A stretch of DNA of 64,000 nt from Planosporangium sp963837285. Its GTDB lineage: Bacteria > Actinomycetota > Actinomycetes > Mycobacteriales > Micromonosporaceae. The position numbers and the translations under genes were made by a program. The notes beneath the pieces were generated by a model. It saw only the letters and a program-made list of their open reading frames with translations, did no database searches and was not told the origin of the DNA. The stretch lies in the NCBI GenBank assembly GCA_963837285.1, contig CAWIMS010000003.1, positions 682,001-746,000 on the forward strand. The letters are read 5' to 3'. Positions within the stretch are counted from its first letter, which is position 1. Each line of letters starts with the position of its first letter. Shown piece by piece: positions 27,574 to 36,256 of this stretch.

Positions 27574-27660
27574 GTCACCCGGGTCGGGTGGTTCGCCGCC
27601 GGCCGGTTCCGGCCGGGGCCTCCCGGCAAACATCACCCGGTTCGGGGGAACCGGGTTCAC
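27574..27660. promoter_or_regulatory. TCACCCG operator-like cluster between DUF6069 and SpoIIE genes
   Basis: GTCACCCGGGTCGGGTGG (27574-27591) and ATCACCCGGTTC followed by GAACCGGGTTCACC (27632-27660) lie in the divergent promoter. On the minus strand the second reads CCGGGTGATG, matching sites upstream of other genes in this block. Confidence 0.5.
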
Positions 27661-27706
27661 CACACCCCGCCAAGCATGGTCTGTCAGGACATGCTGGGAG
27701 GGCGTG

Positions 27707-28996
27707 ATGGAGGACATCCGCACCGCTACGCGCGGTGCAGTAACAGCCGATCACGGGCTCGGCTGGGGTGCCTGGTACCTCGGCACGGACCGGATCGACT
27801 GGTCGGACCGGCTGTACCGGCTGACCGGGCGGCACCGCGACGACGGGGCGCTCGCGCTGCCGGTCTTCGTCGACCTCGCCGCCCCGGACGACCGGTACCG
27901 GGTCGCGGCGGCCGTGGACCGGCTGCTCGACGACGGCACGCCGGTCGACGTCGAGTACCTGCTGCGCGCCGCCGACCGGGCCCGACCGGTACGCGCGACA
28001 TTCGAGTTCCGCTCCGAGCAGCAGGCGCTGTTCGCCGTGGTCAACGACCTCACCGAGCTGACCCGGGTACGGGACCGGCTGCGGTCGAGCCGCCGTACCG
28101 TGGTGGCGCAGCAACGGGCGCTCGCCGAGCAGCGGGAGATCACCGACCAGTTGCAGCAGGCGATCCTGCCGGTACCGGCGGCCGTCACCGAACTGGACGG
28201 GCTCCGGGTGGGGGTGCGTTACCTCGCGGCGGACGCGGGCGGCTCCGACGGTTCGGGCGGCTCCGGCGTCGATGTCGGCGGCGACTGGTACCTGGCGGTG
28301 CCGCTGCCCGACGGGGACGTGACATTCGCCGTGGGCGACGTCGTGGGGCACGGCCTCGCCGCCACCCCGCCGATGGTGGTGCTACGGCACGCCGCCGCCG
28401 CGTACGCGGTCGCCGGTCACCAGCCGGCCGAGGTGCTCGCCGCGCTGAACACGTTGCTGTGCCGGCAGAGCGGCTGGGCCACGGCGACCGCGGTGGTCGC
28501 CCGGTTCTGCCCGGCGACCGGCGAGCTGACGTGGGCCCGGGCCGGTCACCCGCCGATCCTGGTCGCCGGGGCGGGCGGGGTGGCCGCCCGGTACGAGCCG
28601 ACCGGCATGCTGCTCGGGGTGAGCCCGGACGCCCAGTACGAGCACGCCGCCACCCGGCTGGACCCGGGCGACGTGGTTCTCATGTACACCGATGGTCTGA
28701 TCGAGGAGCGCGGCCAGGGCATCGACGACGGGGTACGCGACCTCGCCGCCCAGGTCAGGGCCGGTCTGGACGAGCCGGTCGACGGGCGGCTGACCGCGAT
28801 CCTGGACCGGCTGCACCGGCGTAACCCGCTCGACGACGCGTGCGCGTTGGCGGCCCAGCCGGTGATTCGGGGAGATTCATTGATTTCACCCGCACCGGGT
28901 GATGAGAGCTCACCCGGATCCACCGAACTATGGGCATCAAGGCACGACGGTGTGCCGGGGGGTGGAGGCGTTCATGTTGGCAGTGGAGACCCGTAG
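27707..28996 (+). CDS. PP2C-type SpoIIE phosphatase with PAS-like sensor
   Basis: A 429-residue protein from ATG 27707 behind GGGAGGG. Residues 1-110 resemble a PAS fold (WGAWYLGTDRIDWSDRLYRLTG). A coiled linker (LRSSRRTVVAQQRALAEQRE) leads into the SpoIIE/PP2C domain: QQAILPVPAAV, VGGDWYLAVPL, FAVGDVVGHGLAA, LTWARAGHPPILV and VLMYTDGLIEERGQ, with the metal-binding Asp and Gly-Asp motifs intact. Such proteins dephosphorylate anti-anti-sigma factors. The last 40 residues run through an operator-like sequence and may not be conserved. Confidence 0.87.
   Translation: MEDIRTATRGAVTADHGLGWGAWYLGTDRIDWSDRLYRLTGRHRDDGALALPVFVDLAAPDDRYRVAAAVDRLLDDGTPVDVEYLLRAADRARPVRATFEFRSEQQALFAVVNDLTELTRVRDRLRSSRRTVVAQQRALAEQREITDQLQQAILPVPAAVTELDGLRVGVRYLAADAGGSDGSGGSGVDVGGDWYLAVPLPDGDVTFAVGDVVGHGLAATPPMVVLRHAAAAYAVAGHQPAEVLAALNTLLCRQSGWATATAVVARFCPATGELTWARAGHPPILVAGAGGVAARYEPTGMLLGVSPDAQYEHAATRLDPGDVVLMYTDGLIEERGQGIDDGVRDLAAQVRAGLDEPVDGRLTAILDRLHRRNPLDDACALAAQPVIRGDSLISPAPGDESSPGSTELWASRHDGVPGGGGVHVGSGDP
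28884..28918. promoter_or_regulatory. Inverted repeat TCACCCG-N3-CGGGTGA
   Basis: A perfect inverted repeat TCACCCG CAC CGGGTGA (28886-28902) is followed by a second half-site CTCACCCGG. It lies near the 3' end of the SpoIIE gene and upstream of the first DUF7144 gene. It closely matches the minus-strand site at 40304-40324. Confidence 0.55.
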
Positions 28997-29298
28997 GTCG
29001 GTTCGCGGTGGGCGCGAGCGCGCGGGCCACCCTGCTCCGGTTTCCGCACAGCAGCGACCCTTGCCGATGGCGGTCGGTGTTGTCGCTCTCGCCGCAGGAT
29101 CCACGCCGCATGACAGGCCTCCGATGGTGTGCCGGCCGCGATCGCCGCGCGGCCGGTACACCACTTGCTGACCTTAATGTCCGGGGGGTACGGGCGCGCC
29201 GGTCCGGTTTCATACCGGGCCGGCGCGCTCGCTTGTGCCCTGCAGGTACCCGCGGTCCGCCCGGCCGGGGGCCGGGTTCGCGGGAGGAAGGACGAGTC
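28997..29298. other. Leader region of DUF7144 gene 1
   Basis: A 302-bp non-coding stretch with a good AGGAAGG ribosome site at its right end. No RNA gene or terminator recognised. Confidence 0.4.
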
Positions 29299-30378
29299 AT
29301 GCCCATGAGTCATAGCGGGTGGGCGGAATGGCGGAAGTTCAGCGCCGCGATGCTCGCTCTGGTGGGGACGTTCAATGCGGCGGAGGGTCTCGTCATCGTG
29401 TACGGCGGCGGGGCGATCGGGGTGGAGCGGAGCCGGATGATGTTCCTCGATCCCCGGTTGTGGGGCGAGATATCGGTGGTGCTGGGCGGGCTGCTGCTGG
29501 TACTCGGTGGGTGGCTGTGGCTGGTGACGGTGCGGGTGCGGATCGCCGTCGTCGTGCCGGCCATCGTCGCGCATGGCATCGTGCAGGTCGGTGTGCTGGC
29601 GGCGTACCCGATCTGGGCAGTGTTGATGATCGCGTTCGATGTCATCATCATCTTCGCGTTGACCGTGTCGCCGGCGACTGCGGCACGCTTCGCCGGTCCG
29701 GACGTCGCCAGCAGCTCGGACCACTACCGGCCCAGGCATCTGCTGACGCCGATCACCGCCACCGTGGTGCTCGGCCCGCTTCCGGGCCTGGCCGCCTGGC
29801 CGCAGAACACGTCGCAGAACAACGGCTGGCCGGCGGACGACGATCCGTGGGCGCAGGAAGGTACCTGGCCGCCGCCGGCGACCGGGGGGCCGGACGTGTT
29901 CGACGTGGCCGGTCTCGACGTGCTGACCCCGGACGGCGAGCCGGAGGTACTGGACGGGATCGTCGCCCCGGCCCGGGCCACGACCGCGGTCCGCCCGGCA
30001 CCGGCGAGCGGGCGGGTGCGGGCCGTGGTGCGGCTGCCGTGGGCGGGCCTCGCGCCGCGCCCGGCGGCGAGCGGGATGGTCGAGCCCGCGGCGAGCGAGT
30101 ACGTCGAGCCGATCGCCGCCGGGTTCGACGACCGGCCGCCGGCCGGGTTCGACGACGAGCAGCCGGCGCTGGTGCGGCCGTGGATCCGCAACGTGGCGGT
30201 TCCCGACGACACTATGGACGGTTCGGCCGCCGACCACTCGGCCGAACCGTCATCACGACCCGACGGCGCGCTGGTCCCGGCGACCCGGGAGCCCGCGGCG
30301 CTGCCGGCCGGACCGGGTACCGCTCCGATTCTCGGCGCCATCTCGGGCCGCTGCCCGGATACCCCGCTGCAGGTCTGA
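29299..30378 (+). CDS. DUF7144 family membrane protein 1, long C-terminal tail
   Basis: A 359-residue protein; start ATG 29299 with AGGAAGG upstream. Residues 1-135 are the four-helix DUF7144 region: WAEWRKFSAAMLALVGTFNA, AAEGLVIVYGG, LWGEISVVLGGLLLVLGGWL and AAYPIWAVLMIAFDVIIIFAL. The remaining 220 residues are a hydrophilic Pro/Asp/Ala-rich tail, much longer than in paralogue 2 (35296-35790). Role unknown; often near LAL regulators and stress genes. Confidence 0.78.
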   Translation: MPMSHSGWAEWRKFSAAMLALVGTFNAAEGLVIVYGGGAIGVERSRMMFLDPRLWGEISVVLGGLLLVLGGWLWLVTVRVRIAVVVPAIVAHGIVQVGVLAAYPIWAVLMIAFDVIIIFALTVSPATAARFAGPDVASSSDHYRPRHLLTPITATVVLGPLPGLAAWPQNTSQNNGWPADDDPWAQEGTWPPPATGGPDVFDVAGLDVLTPDGEPEVLDGIVAPARATTAVRPAPASGRVRAVVRLPWAGLAPRPAASGMVEPAASEYVEPIAAGFDDRPPAGFDDEQPALVRPWIRNVAVPDDTMDGSAADHSAEPSSRPDGALVPATREPAALPAGPGTAPILGAISGRCPDTPLQV

Positions 30379-30384
30379 CCAACT

Positions 30385-30448
30385 GGCACAACTTCCCGGA
30401 AGTCGTGGCCTCAGCGGTACTGGTAGGGCACGACTTCCGGGAAGTTGT
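30385..30448. repeat. 75-bp nested palindrome family, copy B (degenerate)
   Basis: Begins GGCACAACTTCCCGGAAG and ends CTTCCGGGAAGTTGT; the outer GATC ends are lost. Lies between convergent DUF7144 and HTH genes, where it could terminate both. Confidence 0.75.
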
Positions 30449-30462
30449 CTCTTGGGATTGGT

Positions 30463-31218
30463 CTATTCCACAGGCGTCGCCGGCCAGACCTCCCGACCAC
30501 TCCTCCACAGCTCAGACACGTGGTAGGAGAACCGGTCAAACAATCCGTCGTCCTGGAGCCGGCAGACGTGCAACATCGGCGAGTCGTGCCCTACGAGGTT
30601 CGCCAGATGCGGCGTCACCAGCATCTCCTGATCGAAGAGGAAGACGCTCATGGCGATATGGGCATCCGAATACCGCGCCTCGATGCCGGGGACGCCCTTG
30701 ATCTTGGCTAGTTCATCGAGGGTGATCCGGATTCGGGTGCCTACCGTCAGAGGTACGTTCTCGACTTCCTCCCTGGCTCGGGTGACTTCGGAGTCCGGAT
30801 CTCCGAGCAGGAACCGGATGGAGCATCCGCGCTCCGCCTTCCGCCGCAGGACGCCCCGGAGGTTCGGGTGCTCTAGCCACAGGAAGTACGAGGTGTAGCC
30901 GGCCAGAACGATCTCATTCCGCGCGTTAGAGATCAACTTCCGCCAAACCGACCCGGGACAGTAACTCCGGTACGGGTAGACGGCCGCGATCTCACGGTCC
31001 GGCCCTGTCTTCACGGTTCGGCGTACAGCGTTGGGCCACAGCACTTCCTCCTCCACCCCCAACCGTTCACACACCGTCCATCGATGACGAGGATGAGGTG
31101 TCCGGCCTTCCTCGTTGAGCCATCGTCCGACCGTCTTGACATCTACCCGACAGGCCGACGCTAACTCGATCTCGGTCAACTTGGCATCCGCCAGAGCGGA
31201 GCGGAGGGCGTGGTTCAC
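30463..31218 (-). CDS. XRE-type HTH protein with DUF5919-like domain
   Basis: A 251-residue protein. The N-terminal HTH reads LTEIELASACRVDVKTVGRWLNEEGRTPHPRHRW. The C-terminal region has NEIVLAGYTSYFLWLEHPNL, RFLLGDPDSEVTRAREE and the late YSDAHIAMSVFLFDQEMLVTP, as in DUF5919/XRE regulators of actinobacteria. Divergent from the DUF6907 small protein, a common pairing. Confidence 0.8.
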   Translation of the reverse strand: MNHALRSALADAKLTEIELASACRVDVKTVGRWLNEEGRTPHPRHRWTVCERLGVEEEVLWPNAVRRTVKTGPDREIAAVYPYRSYCPGSVWRKLISNARNEIVLAGYTSYFLWLEHPNLRGVLRRKAERGCSIRFLLGDPDSEVTRAREEVENVPLTVGTRIRITLDELAKIKGVPGIEARYSDAHIAMSVFLFDQEMLVTPHLANLVGHDSPMLHVCRLQDDGLFDRFSYHVSELWRSGREVWPATPVE

Positions 31219-31402
31219 AACACTCTCACAAGGGCCTCAGGGGTGGACGGAACGGACGTTCTCTAAGGCTAGTACAGAAACGTCCTTCTCGTCCCCAAGG
31301 CGTAGTTCCGAAGACCAAAACGGACAGTAACTATCGACGCACGGGTGCGGCGGTTGGTGACCGCCTCCCTGGCCGCCGCATCCCCGACCCCAAGGAGGAA
31401 AC
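31219..31402. promoter_or_regulatory. Divergent promoter region XRE / DUF6907
   Basis: 184 bp between divergent genes, relatively AT-rich around 31250-31335, with a strong GGAGGAAAC ribosome site before 31403. Exact promoter hexamers are not certain. Confidence 0.4.
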
Positions 31403-31681
31403 GTGACCACTGCTTGCCCCGTCTGGTGCCACCGCATGGACGAGCACAACACCCACACTCGCGCTGTCGGTGAGGTGTACATCAACACCGGGAGTCTCAT
31501 CGTCGAGTTGGGACAGGAAGGCGACCAGATGGACGCGCCGGCTATAACGCTGACCCACCACGCCAAGGAGGGCGAGCCGCGCGAGATCTGGCTGTCCCCC
31601 GATGAGGTGCGCCAGCTCTACACGACACTTGGGAGCGCCCTCGCGCACCTGGGACGCTTCGAGGTAGCGCTATCCGCGTAG
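31403..31681 (+). CDS. DUF6907-like small protein
   Basis: A 92-residue protein, MTTACPVWCHRMDEHNTHT. The C-P-x-W-C...H start and the WLSPDEVRQLYTTLGSALA end match actinobacterial DUF6907 proteins. It may bind metal through the CxxxC/His cluster. A good GGAGG precedes the GTG start. Function unknown; paired with the divergent XRE gene. Confidence 0.75.
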   Translation: MTTACPVWCHRMDEHNTHTRAVGEVYINTGSLIVELGQEGDQMDAPAITLTHHAKEGEPREIWLSPDEVRQLYTTLGSALAHLGRFEVALSA

Positions 31682-31743
31682 CGTCGCGAAATGTATGGCG
31701 GAGGCGGAGGTTCCTCGCCGGCGAGCCGGACCCTAGGACGGCT

Positions 31744-34584
31744 CTACAACAGGTTCAGCTCGCGGGCGCGCTGGATGACCTCGCGGCGACGGCCCACCCC
31801 GAGCTTGCGGTAGATGCTCTTCATGTGCGTCTTCACGGTGTTCACCGACACGCACAGCATCGACGCGATCTCGCCGGCCGACAGCATGCTCTGCAGGTAC
31901 CGCAGGACGGTCAACTCCCGCTCGGTCAGCGGCTCCGGCAGCCGGCCCACCCCGCCGCCCGGCCGGCCCGCGCCCTGCGCCAGCTCACCGGCCAGGTCGT
32001 CGGCGAGCCCCCGATAGCTGCTGCCCGCCGGCACGTACGTGGTGAGCAGCTCGCGGACCGCCTGCCCACCCTCCAGGAACGGCCGGCGGATCCCGTCGGA
32101 GTCGGCCAGCCGCAACGCCTGCTCGACCGACCGGCCGGCCTTGTTGCGGTCGCCGAGCGCGCGCATCGCCCGCGCGTACGTCAGGTTGGCCTCGACTGTC
32201 CACAGTAGCGACGTCTCCCCCGGCTCCAGGTGCGCGACCACCGCCGACGCGGCCGGCGACGGGCGCCGCTCGGCGAGCTGGACCTTGGCCTCCACCAGCG
32301 TGTACCAGACCGCGAGCCGGTCCGGTGGGGACGCGCCGAGCAACCGCTTGGCCGCCGCGGGCGTTCCGGCCTGAAGGTGCAGTTCCGCCTCGGCCAGGGT
32401 GAGCGAGTGCCACATCAAGCCGGCGATCTGGCAGTCGATGAGCTGGCGGCGTACCTCGGACAGCTCGGCCGCCGCGCCGTCCACGTCGCCGCCGGCGGCC
32501 TGTACCCGGGCCCGGACGATCGCCGCGAACGCGACCATGGCCGGCTCGGCGAGGCCACCGCTGTTGACCGCGCGGTCCAGGTAGTACGCGGCCGGCCGGA
32601 GCCGGTTCTGCTGGTGGCACACGTCGGCGAGGGTCAGCAGCGTCCACACCACGTCGCTGCCCTGGGTGAGGCCGTGCTGGTCGGCGAGGCTGACCGCCTC
32701 CTTGGCGTAGCGCACCGCCGCGCCCAGCCAGCCCCGGGTGGCGTACAGCGTGGCGAGCTGGCGCAGCGAGGCGATCTGGGCCTGGGCGAGGCCGGAGCGC
32801 CGGGCGTGCGCCAGGCCCTCGGCGAGCGGGGCCTCGGCGGCGCGCAGGTCACCCTGGTTGAGCCGGGCGCCACCCATCGCGAGGAAGGCGAGCGCGCGCA
32901 CCTGGTGACTGTCTACTTCGGACGCCTCAGGTTCGTCCTGGAGCAGCAGGGGCGCGGTCGCCAGTACCAATTCGGGGTTGCCGGACAGGTGCGCCTCGGC
33001 GACCCGGAACGCGGCCAGGATCGGTCGCAGCTGGTCGCGGCCCGCGGCGCCGAGGCTGTGCTGGGACCGGTCGACCAGGTGCAGGAACGTCTCGGTGGCG
33101 CGCGGGTCGCTGGCATCCAGCCGCTCCGCCGCGAACGCCAGCGCCAGCCGCGGGTCCTGCTGCACCTGCTGCGGCGGCGCCGGCACGATCTCCTTGATGG
33201 TGCGCAGCCGGGCGCCCGGCAGCAGGTCGTGCCAGCTGCTGTCGACCACGGCGACCGCCTTGCCCCACTCGCCGGCGGCCAGCGCGTGCCGGATCGCGTC
33301 GGCGGGCAGGTCATGCGTGAAGTACCACTCGGCGGCGCGGCGGTGCAGTTCCGGCACCTGGTCGGGGCGGCGGTGGCGCAGCTCGTTGTAGAGCAGCAGC
33401 CCGAACAGCGGATGGCAGCGGTACCAGCCGCGGTTGCCGGTGCCGTGCACGGCGAACAGGTTCGCCTGCTCCAGCGACGCCAGGATCCGCTCACCGTCGG
33501 TGCGGCCGGTCAGCGCCTGCACCAGTTCGGGGCGGACCTGGTCGAGTACCGACGTGGCCAGCAACACCTCGCGGACGTCGTCGGGCAGCTTGCCGAGCAC
33601 CTCGCCGACCAGGTACTCGCCGAGTGTGCGGTCGTGCACGGCGAAGTCGGGGACGACGCTGTCGGGATCGGGATGATCCTGCACCGCCAGGGCCGCCAGG
33701 CGCAGCCCGGCCGCCCAACCCTCGGTCATCGCGTGCAGGCCGACCAGCGCCGGCTCGGCCAGCCGTACCCCGTGCGCGACGAGCAGCTGACCGGTCTCCA
33801 TCAGCGAGAACGCCAGCTGGGTGCTGCGGATCTCGGTCAGCGCGCCGCTCATCCGCCACCGGTACAGCGGCAGCGAAGGGTCGACCCGGCAGGACAGGAT
33901 GAGCCGCAGCCGGCCGGCGGCCCGGCCGAGCAGCGTCTCCAGGTCGGCCCAGATCTGGGTACCGGTCAGCTCATGGGCATCGTCGACGATCACCACGACC
34001 GGCGGGCCGGACGCGTCGAGCGCCGCCGCGATGCCGTCCACGCCGTTGGCGATGCCGTTGGCGATGCCGTTGGCGATGCCGTTGGCGATGCCGTCCACGC
34101 CGTTGGCGATGCCGTCCACGCCGTTGGCGATGCCGTCCACGCCGTTGGCGATGCCGTCCGCGCCGGGCAGCGCCGCATCGTCCATGCCGTCCATGCCGGG
34201 TAGCGCCGCGGCGGCCGGTGGGGTGATCGGTTCGGCGCGGGCCAGCGACTCGGCGAGGTCGACCCAGAACCACGCGGCGTCGTCCATGCCGGCGTGGCGC
34301 GACCCGTCCACGGTCAGCCACGCGACCGGCCCGGGCGGGCGCCCGGAACGTACCCATGCCGACAGCAGGCTGGTCTTGCCCCAGCCGGCCGGGGCGGACA
34401 CCAGCGTCAGCGGGTGGGCGATCCCCCGATCGAGCAGGTCGAACAGGCGGGGACGCTCGACCGGGCTCGGTGGCGGGTCCGGGATTCCCGGCTCGTCCAG
34501 CAACGCCGCCAGGCCGGCATCCGCGATCGGATCGATGACCACGGTGCCGACCGACGTACCGTCAGCTGTCATCGTCGTCACCAC
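31744..34584 (-). CDS. LAL-type LuxR family ATP-binding regulator 2, with internal peptide repeats
   Basis: A 946-residue paralogue of the 24.4-kb regulator. Walker A SAPAGWGKTSLL near residue 70, Walker B VVVIVDDAHEL, a TPR-rich middle and a C-terminal LuxR HTH (LTERELTVLRYLQSML, GEIASMLCVSVNTVKTHM, YRKLGVGRRREVIQRA). Between Walker A and Walker B sits a tandem peptide with DGIANGV and NGIA units that paralogue 1 lacks. Start ATG 34584 or 34572; the start overlaps the upstream small gene. Confidence 0.9.
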   Translation of the reverse strand: MVTTMTADGTSVGTVVIDPIADAGLAALLDEPGIPDPPPSPVERPRLFDLLDRGIAHPLTLVSAPAGWGKTSLLSAWVRSGRPPGPVAWLTVDGSRHAGMDDAAWFWVDLAESLARAEPITPPAAAALPGMDGMDDAALPGADGIANGVDGIANGVDGIANGVDGIANGIANGIANGIANGVDGIAAALDASGPPVVVIVDDAHELTGTQIWADLETLLGRAAGRLRLILSCRVDPSLPLYRWRMSGALTEIRSTQLAFSLMETGQLLVAHGVRLAEPALVGLHAMTEGWAAGLRLAALAVQDHPDPDSVVPDFAVHDRTLGEYLVGEVLGKLPDDVREVLLATSVLDQVRPELVQALTGRTDGERILASLEQANLFAVHGTGNRGWYRCHPLFGLLLYNELRHRRPDQVPELHRRAAEWYFTHDLPADAIRHALAAGEWGKAVAVVDSSWHDLLPGARLRTIKEIVPAPPQQVQQDPRLALAFAAERLDASDPRATETFLHLVDRSQHSLGAAGRDQLRPILAAFRVAEAHLSGNPELVLATAPLLLQDEPEASEVDSHQVRALAFLAMGGARLNQGDLRAAEAPLAEGLAHARRSGLAQAQIASLRQLATLYATRGWLGAAVRYAKEAVSLADQHGLTQGSDVVWTLLTLADVCHQQNRLRPAAYYLDRAVNSGGLAEPAMVAFAAIVRARVQAAGGDVDGAAAELSEVRRQLIDCQIAGLMWHSLTLAEAELHLQAGTPAAAKRLLGASPPDRLAVWYTLVEAKVQLAERRPSPAASAVVAHLEPGETSLLWTVEANLTYARAMRALGDRNKAGRSVEQALRLADSDGIRRPFLEGGQAVRELLTTYVPAGSSYRGLADDLAGELAQGAGRPGGGVGRLPEPLTERELTVLRYLQSMLSAGEIASMLCVSVNTVKTHMKSIYRKLGVGRRREVIQRARELNLL
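34033..34161. repeat. In-frame minisatellite in LAL regulator 2
   Basis: About 129 bp of 12-bp (GCCGTTGGCGAT) and 21-bp units repeated tandemly, encoding alternating NGIA and DGIANGV peptides. All units keep the reading frame. The number of units may vary between strains. Confidence 0.9.
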
Positions 34585-34933
34585 CGGCCGCCGCCGGCCG
34601 TACCTCTATGATCTCCAATCCGAGCAGATCGGACCGCTCGGCCAGGTATCGCAGCGCGGCCATGTCGAGCCGGCACCGCAGCGTGACGTCGTAGTCGTCG
34701 GCGAGGCCGGTCCGGATTGGTGGCTCGTCGATGAATTCGTCTTCGAGGCCGGCCAACGTGTCGTCCACAGCGGACGGTGGCGGCGGGTTCGCGTCGTACC
34801 GGTTGAGTCTGGCCCAGTCACCCCGCAGGGTGCCGCGGGCCCACCCGGACTCCGGCTCGTCGCTACCGTCGTTGCCGCCATCGCGGTTGCCGTCGTTCAC
34901 CCAGCGGCGGACCCGCCCGTTGATATGTGACAC
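34562..34933 (-). CDS. Hypothetical acidic protein upstream of LAL regulator 2
   Basis: A 123-residue ORF from GTG 34933 (VSHINGRVRRWVNDGNRDGG) ending in DDDDS. The C-terminal 50 residues (DYDVTLRCRLDMAALRYLAE, GLEIIEVRP) look like a folded domain. Its stop lies inside the LAL regulator start, so the two are probably co-translated. No family recognised. Confidence 0.6.
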   Translation of the reverse strand: MSHINGRVRRWVNDGNRDGGNDGSDEPESGWARGTLRGDWARLNRYDANPPPPSAVDDTLAGLEDEFIDEPPIRTGLADDYDVTLRCRLDMAALRYLAERSDLLGLEIIEVRPAAAGGDDDDS

Positions 34934-35295
34934 GAGCGGATTGTTCAGTGGGGAAAGGTGATCCGTCCTCACCCCGCGGAGGTGAAGCCGGTGTACTGCG
35001 GTTTTTCCGCCCTCACCGGGCCCCCGCGGCGGCCCTCCGCGCGGCTCGATCACCCCCGCCAGGTGAGGCAGGATCACCCGATCGACCGCGACGATCACGT
35101 CGTCCACATTGGCACGCGACGTGAAGGGAGGCTGCGCCGGATGAGGCTCACCGGCCGGGCCACGACAGGAGCATTTCATTTCACCCGCCGGGCAGCGTAC
35201 GTCGGCCAACGTCGCCGCCCGCTCCTGCCGTTCGTACCGCCCCAAAGGCCCGGCGGTGAGCCGGTCGAAACCTGTACCGCCGAAGGAGGGTCCCC
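34934..35295. promoter_or_regulatory. Intergenic region with multiple TCACC-type sites
   Basis: A 362-bp divergent region holding CTCACCCCGCGGAGGTGA (34968-34985), ATCACCCCCGCCAGGTGA near 35049, GATCACCCG near 35072 and ATTTCACCCG (35178-35187). It ends with a GAAGGAGGG ribosome site for the DUF7144 gene. Sites resemble those near other genes of this block. Confidence 0.5.
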
Positions 35296-35790
35296 ATGGC
35301 CCAACGCACCAAGGCCTGGCCGGGGTGGATCACGTTCGCCGCGGTCATGCTCGTCATGATCGGGGCATTCAACATATTGGAGGGCCTCGCCGCCCTTCTG
35401 CAAAGGACAATCACCTACGTTGACACCGGCCGCCTGGTGGTCGTCGACCTACGGGCCTGGGGCCTTGTCAGCCTGGTCGCCGGTGGGCTGCTCGTCGTGG
35501 TCGGCCTCGGCCTGCTGTCACGCAACGAGGTGGCCCGCGGGGTCGCCGTCGTCCTTGTCGTGCTGCACGCCCTCGCCCAGCTCACGGCGCTCGCCGCGTT
35601 CCCGGTCTGGTCGCTCCTGATGGTGGCGCTCGACGTCGTGGTGCTGTTCGCGCTGACCGTGCACTGGTCGCCGGCCGAGCCGATGACCGCGACCGCGGCG
35701 CCGGAAGCCGATGCCGCGGCCCGTCGCGACACGTACGGCGATCGGGCCGGCGCGCCGACCGGCACCGCCACTCCGCGACCCGCGCACTAG
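35296..35790 (+). CDS. DUF7144 family membrane protein 2
   Basis: A 164-residue protein, MAQRTKAWPGWITFAAVMLV. Four transmembrane helices with the family blocks MIGAFNILEGLAAL, VVDLRAWGLVSLVAGGLLVV and FPVWSLLMVALDVVVLFALT. The last 35 residues are polar. Paralogue of 29299-30378. A strong ribosome site precedes it and a terminator hairpin follows. Confidence 0.85.
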   Translation: MAQRTKAWPGWITFAAVMLVMIGAFNILEGLAALLQRTITYVDTGRLVVVDLRAWGLVSLVAGGLLVVVGLGLLSRNEVARGVAVVLVVLHALAQLTALAAFPVWSLLMVALDVVVLFALTVHWSPAEPMTATAAPEADAAARRDTYGDRAGAPTGTATPRPAH

Positions 35791-35896
35791 GCCGCGGGGC
35801 GGAACTCCGGCTCCCGGGTCGCGCCCCGGCCGGCCGTACGTCGGCCCACGGCCGGCCGGCGCGGCCCGGCCAGTACTTCCTGACGGAACGCAGACT

Positions 35897-35937
35897 CCCG
35901 ATGGCGCCCCCATCCTCCCCGCAGGGGCGCCATCGGG
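35897..35937 (+). terminator. Rho-independent-type terminator
   Basis: CCCGATGGCGCCCC (35897-35910) pairs perfectly with GGGGCGCCATCGGG (35924-35937), followed by GTTTCTT. It lies 107 bp after the DUF7144 gene 2 stop. Confidence 0.75.
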
Positions 35938-35957
35938 GTTTCTTGTCGACCTTCCAC

Positions 35958-36230
35958 TCAACCCCGCCCGTCGAGGCGCGGCATCAGCCGCGCCGTCGCG
36001 CTGCCACCCGGCAGGGCGCTGCCACCCGGCAGGGCGCCGCCACCCGGCAGGGCGCTGCCACCCGGCAGGGCGCTGCCACCCGGCAGGGCCGGGAACGGCA
36101 CGGTGAGCGGAAGCGACGGTACCGACCAGCCGGCGACCCACTGCGCAGCGTCTTCCCCACGCTGCGAAGCCAGTCCCGCGGCCAGCGCGCCGCGCAACAG
36201 CGGCGCACCCTGCCGGCGCGTCACCATCAT
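35958..36230 (-). CDS. Small protein with ALPGGS repeats
   Basis: About 90 residues from ATG 36230, preceded by a strong GAGGAGGA. It opens MMVTRRQGAPLLRGALAAGL, typical of small proteins that follow DUF6325 genes (the M-x-R-R-R-G-x-P-L-L-R-A type). The middle is PALPGGS repeated five times and the end is ARLMPRLDGRG. The usual SHOCT-like C-terminus is not visible. Codirectional with and just downstream of the DUF6325 gene, so likely one operon. Confidence 0.6.
   Translation of the reverse strand: MMVTRRQGAPLLRGALAAGLASQRGEDAAQWVAGWSVPSLPLTVPFPALPGGSALPGGSALPGGGALPGGSALPGGSATARLMPRLDGRG
35999..36088. repeat. Five tandem 18-bp units
   Basis: Unit CGCTGCCACCCGGCAGGG repeated five times with one base change in unit 3 (GCCGCC). 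Within the small protein it encodes the PGGSAL hexapeptide array. Confidence 0.92.
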
Positions 36231-36256
36231 GTACTCCTCCTCTCCTCTTTTCACAT

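Noticed and set aside
34033..34161. CRISPR-like array in the LAL regulator
   Set aside because: No unique spacers; units are in-frame coding repeats.
35999..36088. CRISPR-like array
   Set aside because: Units are directly tandem without spacers and are translated as peptide repeats.
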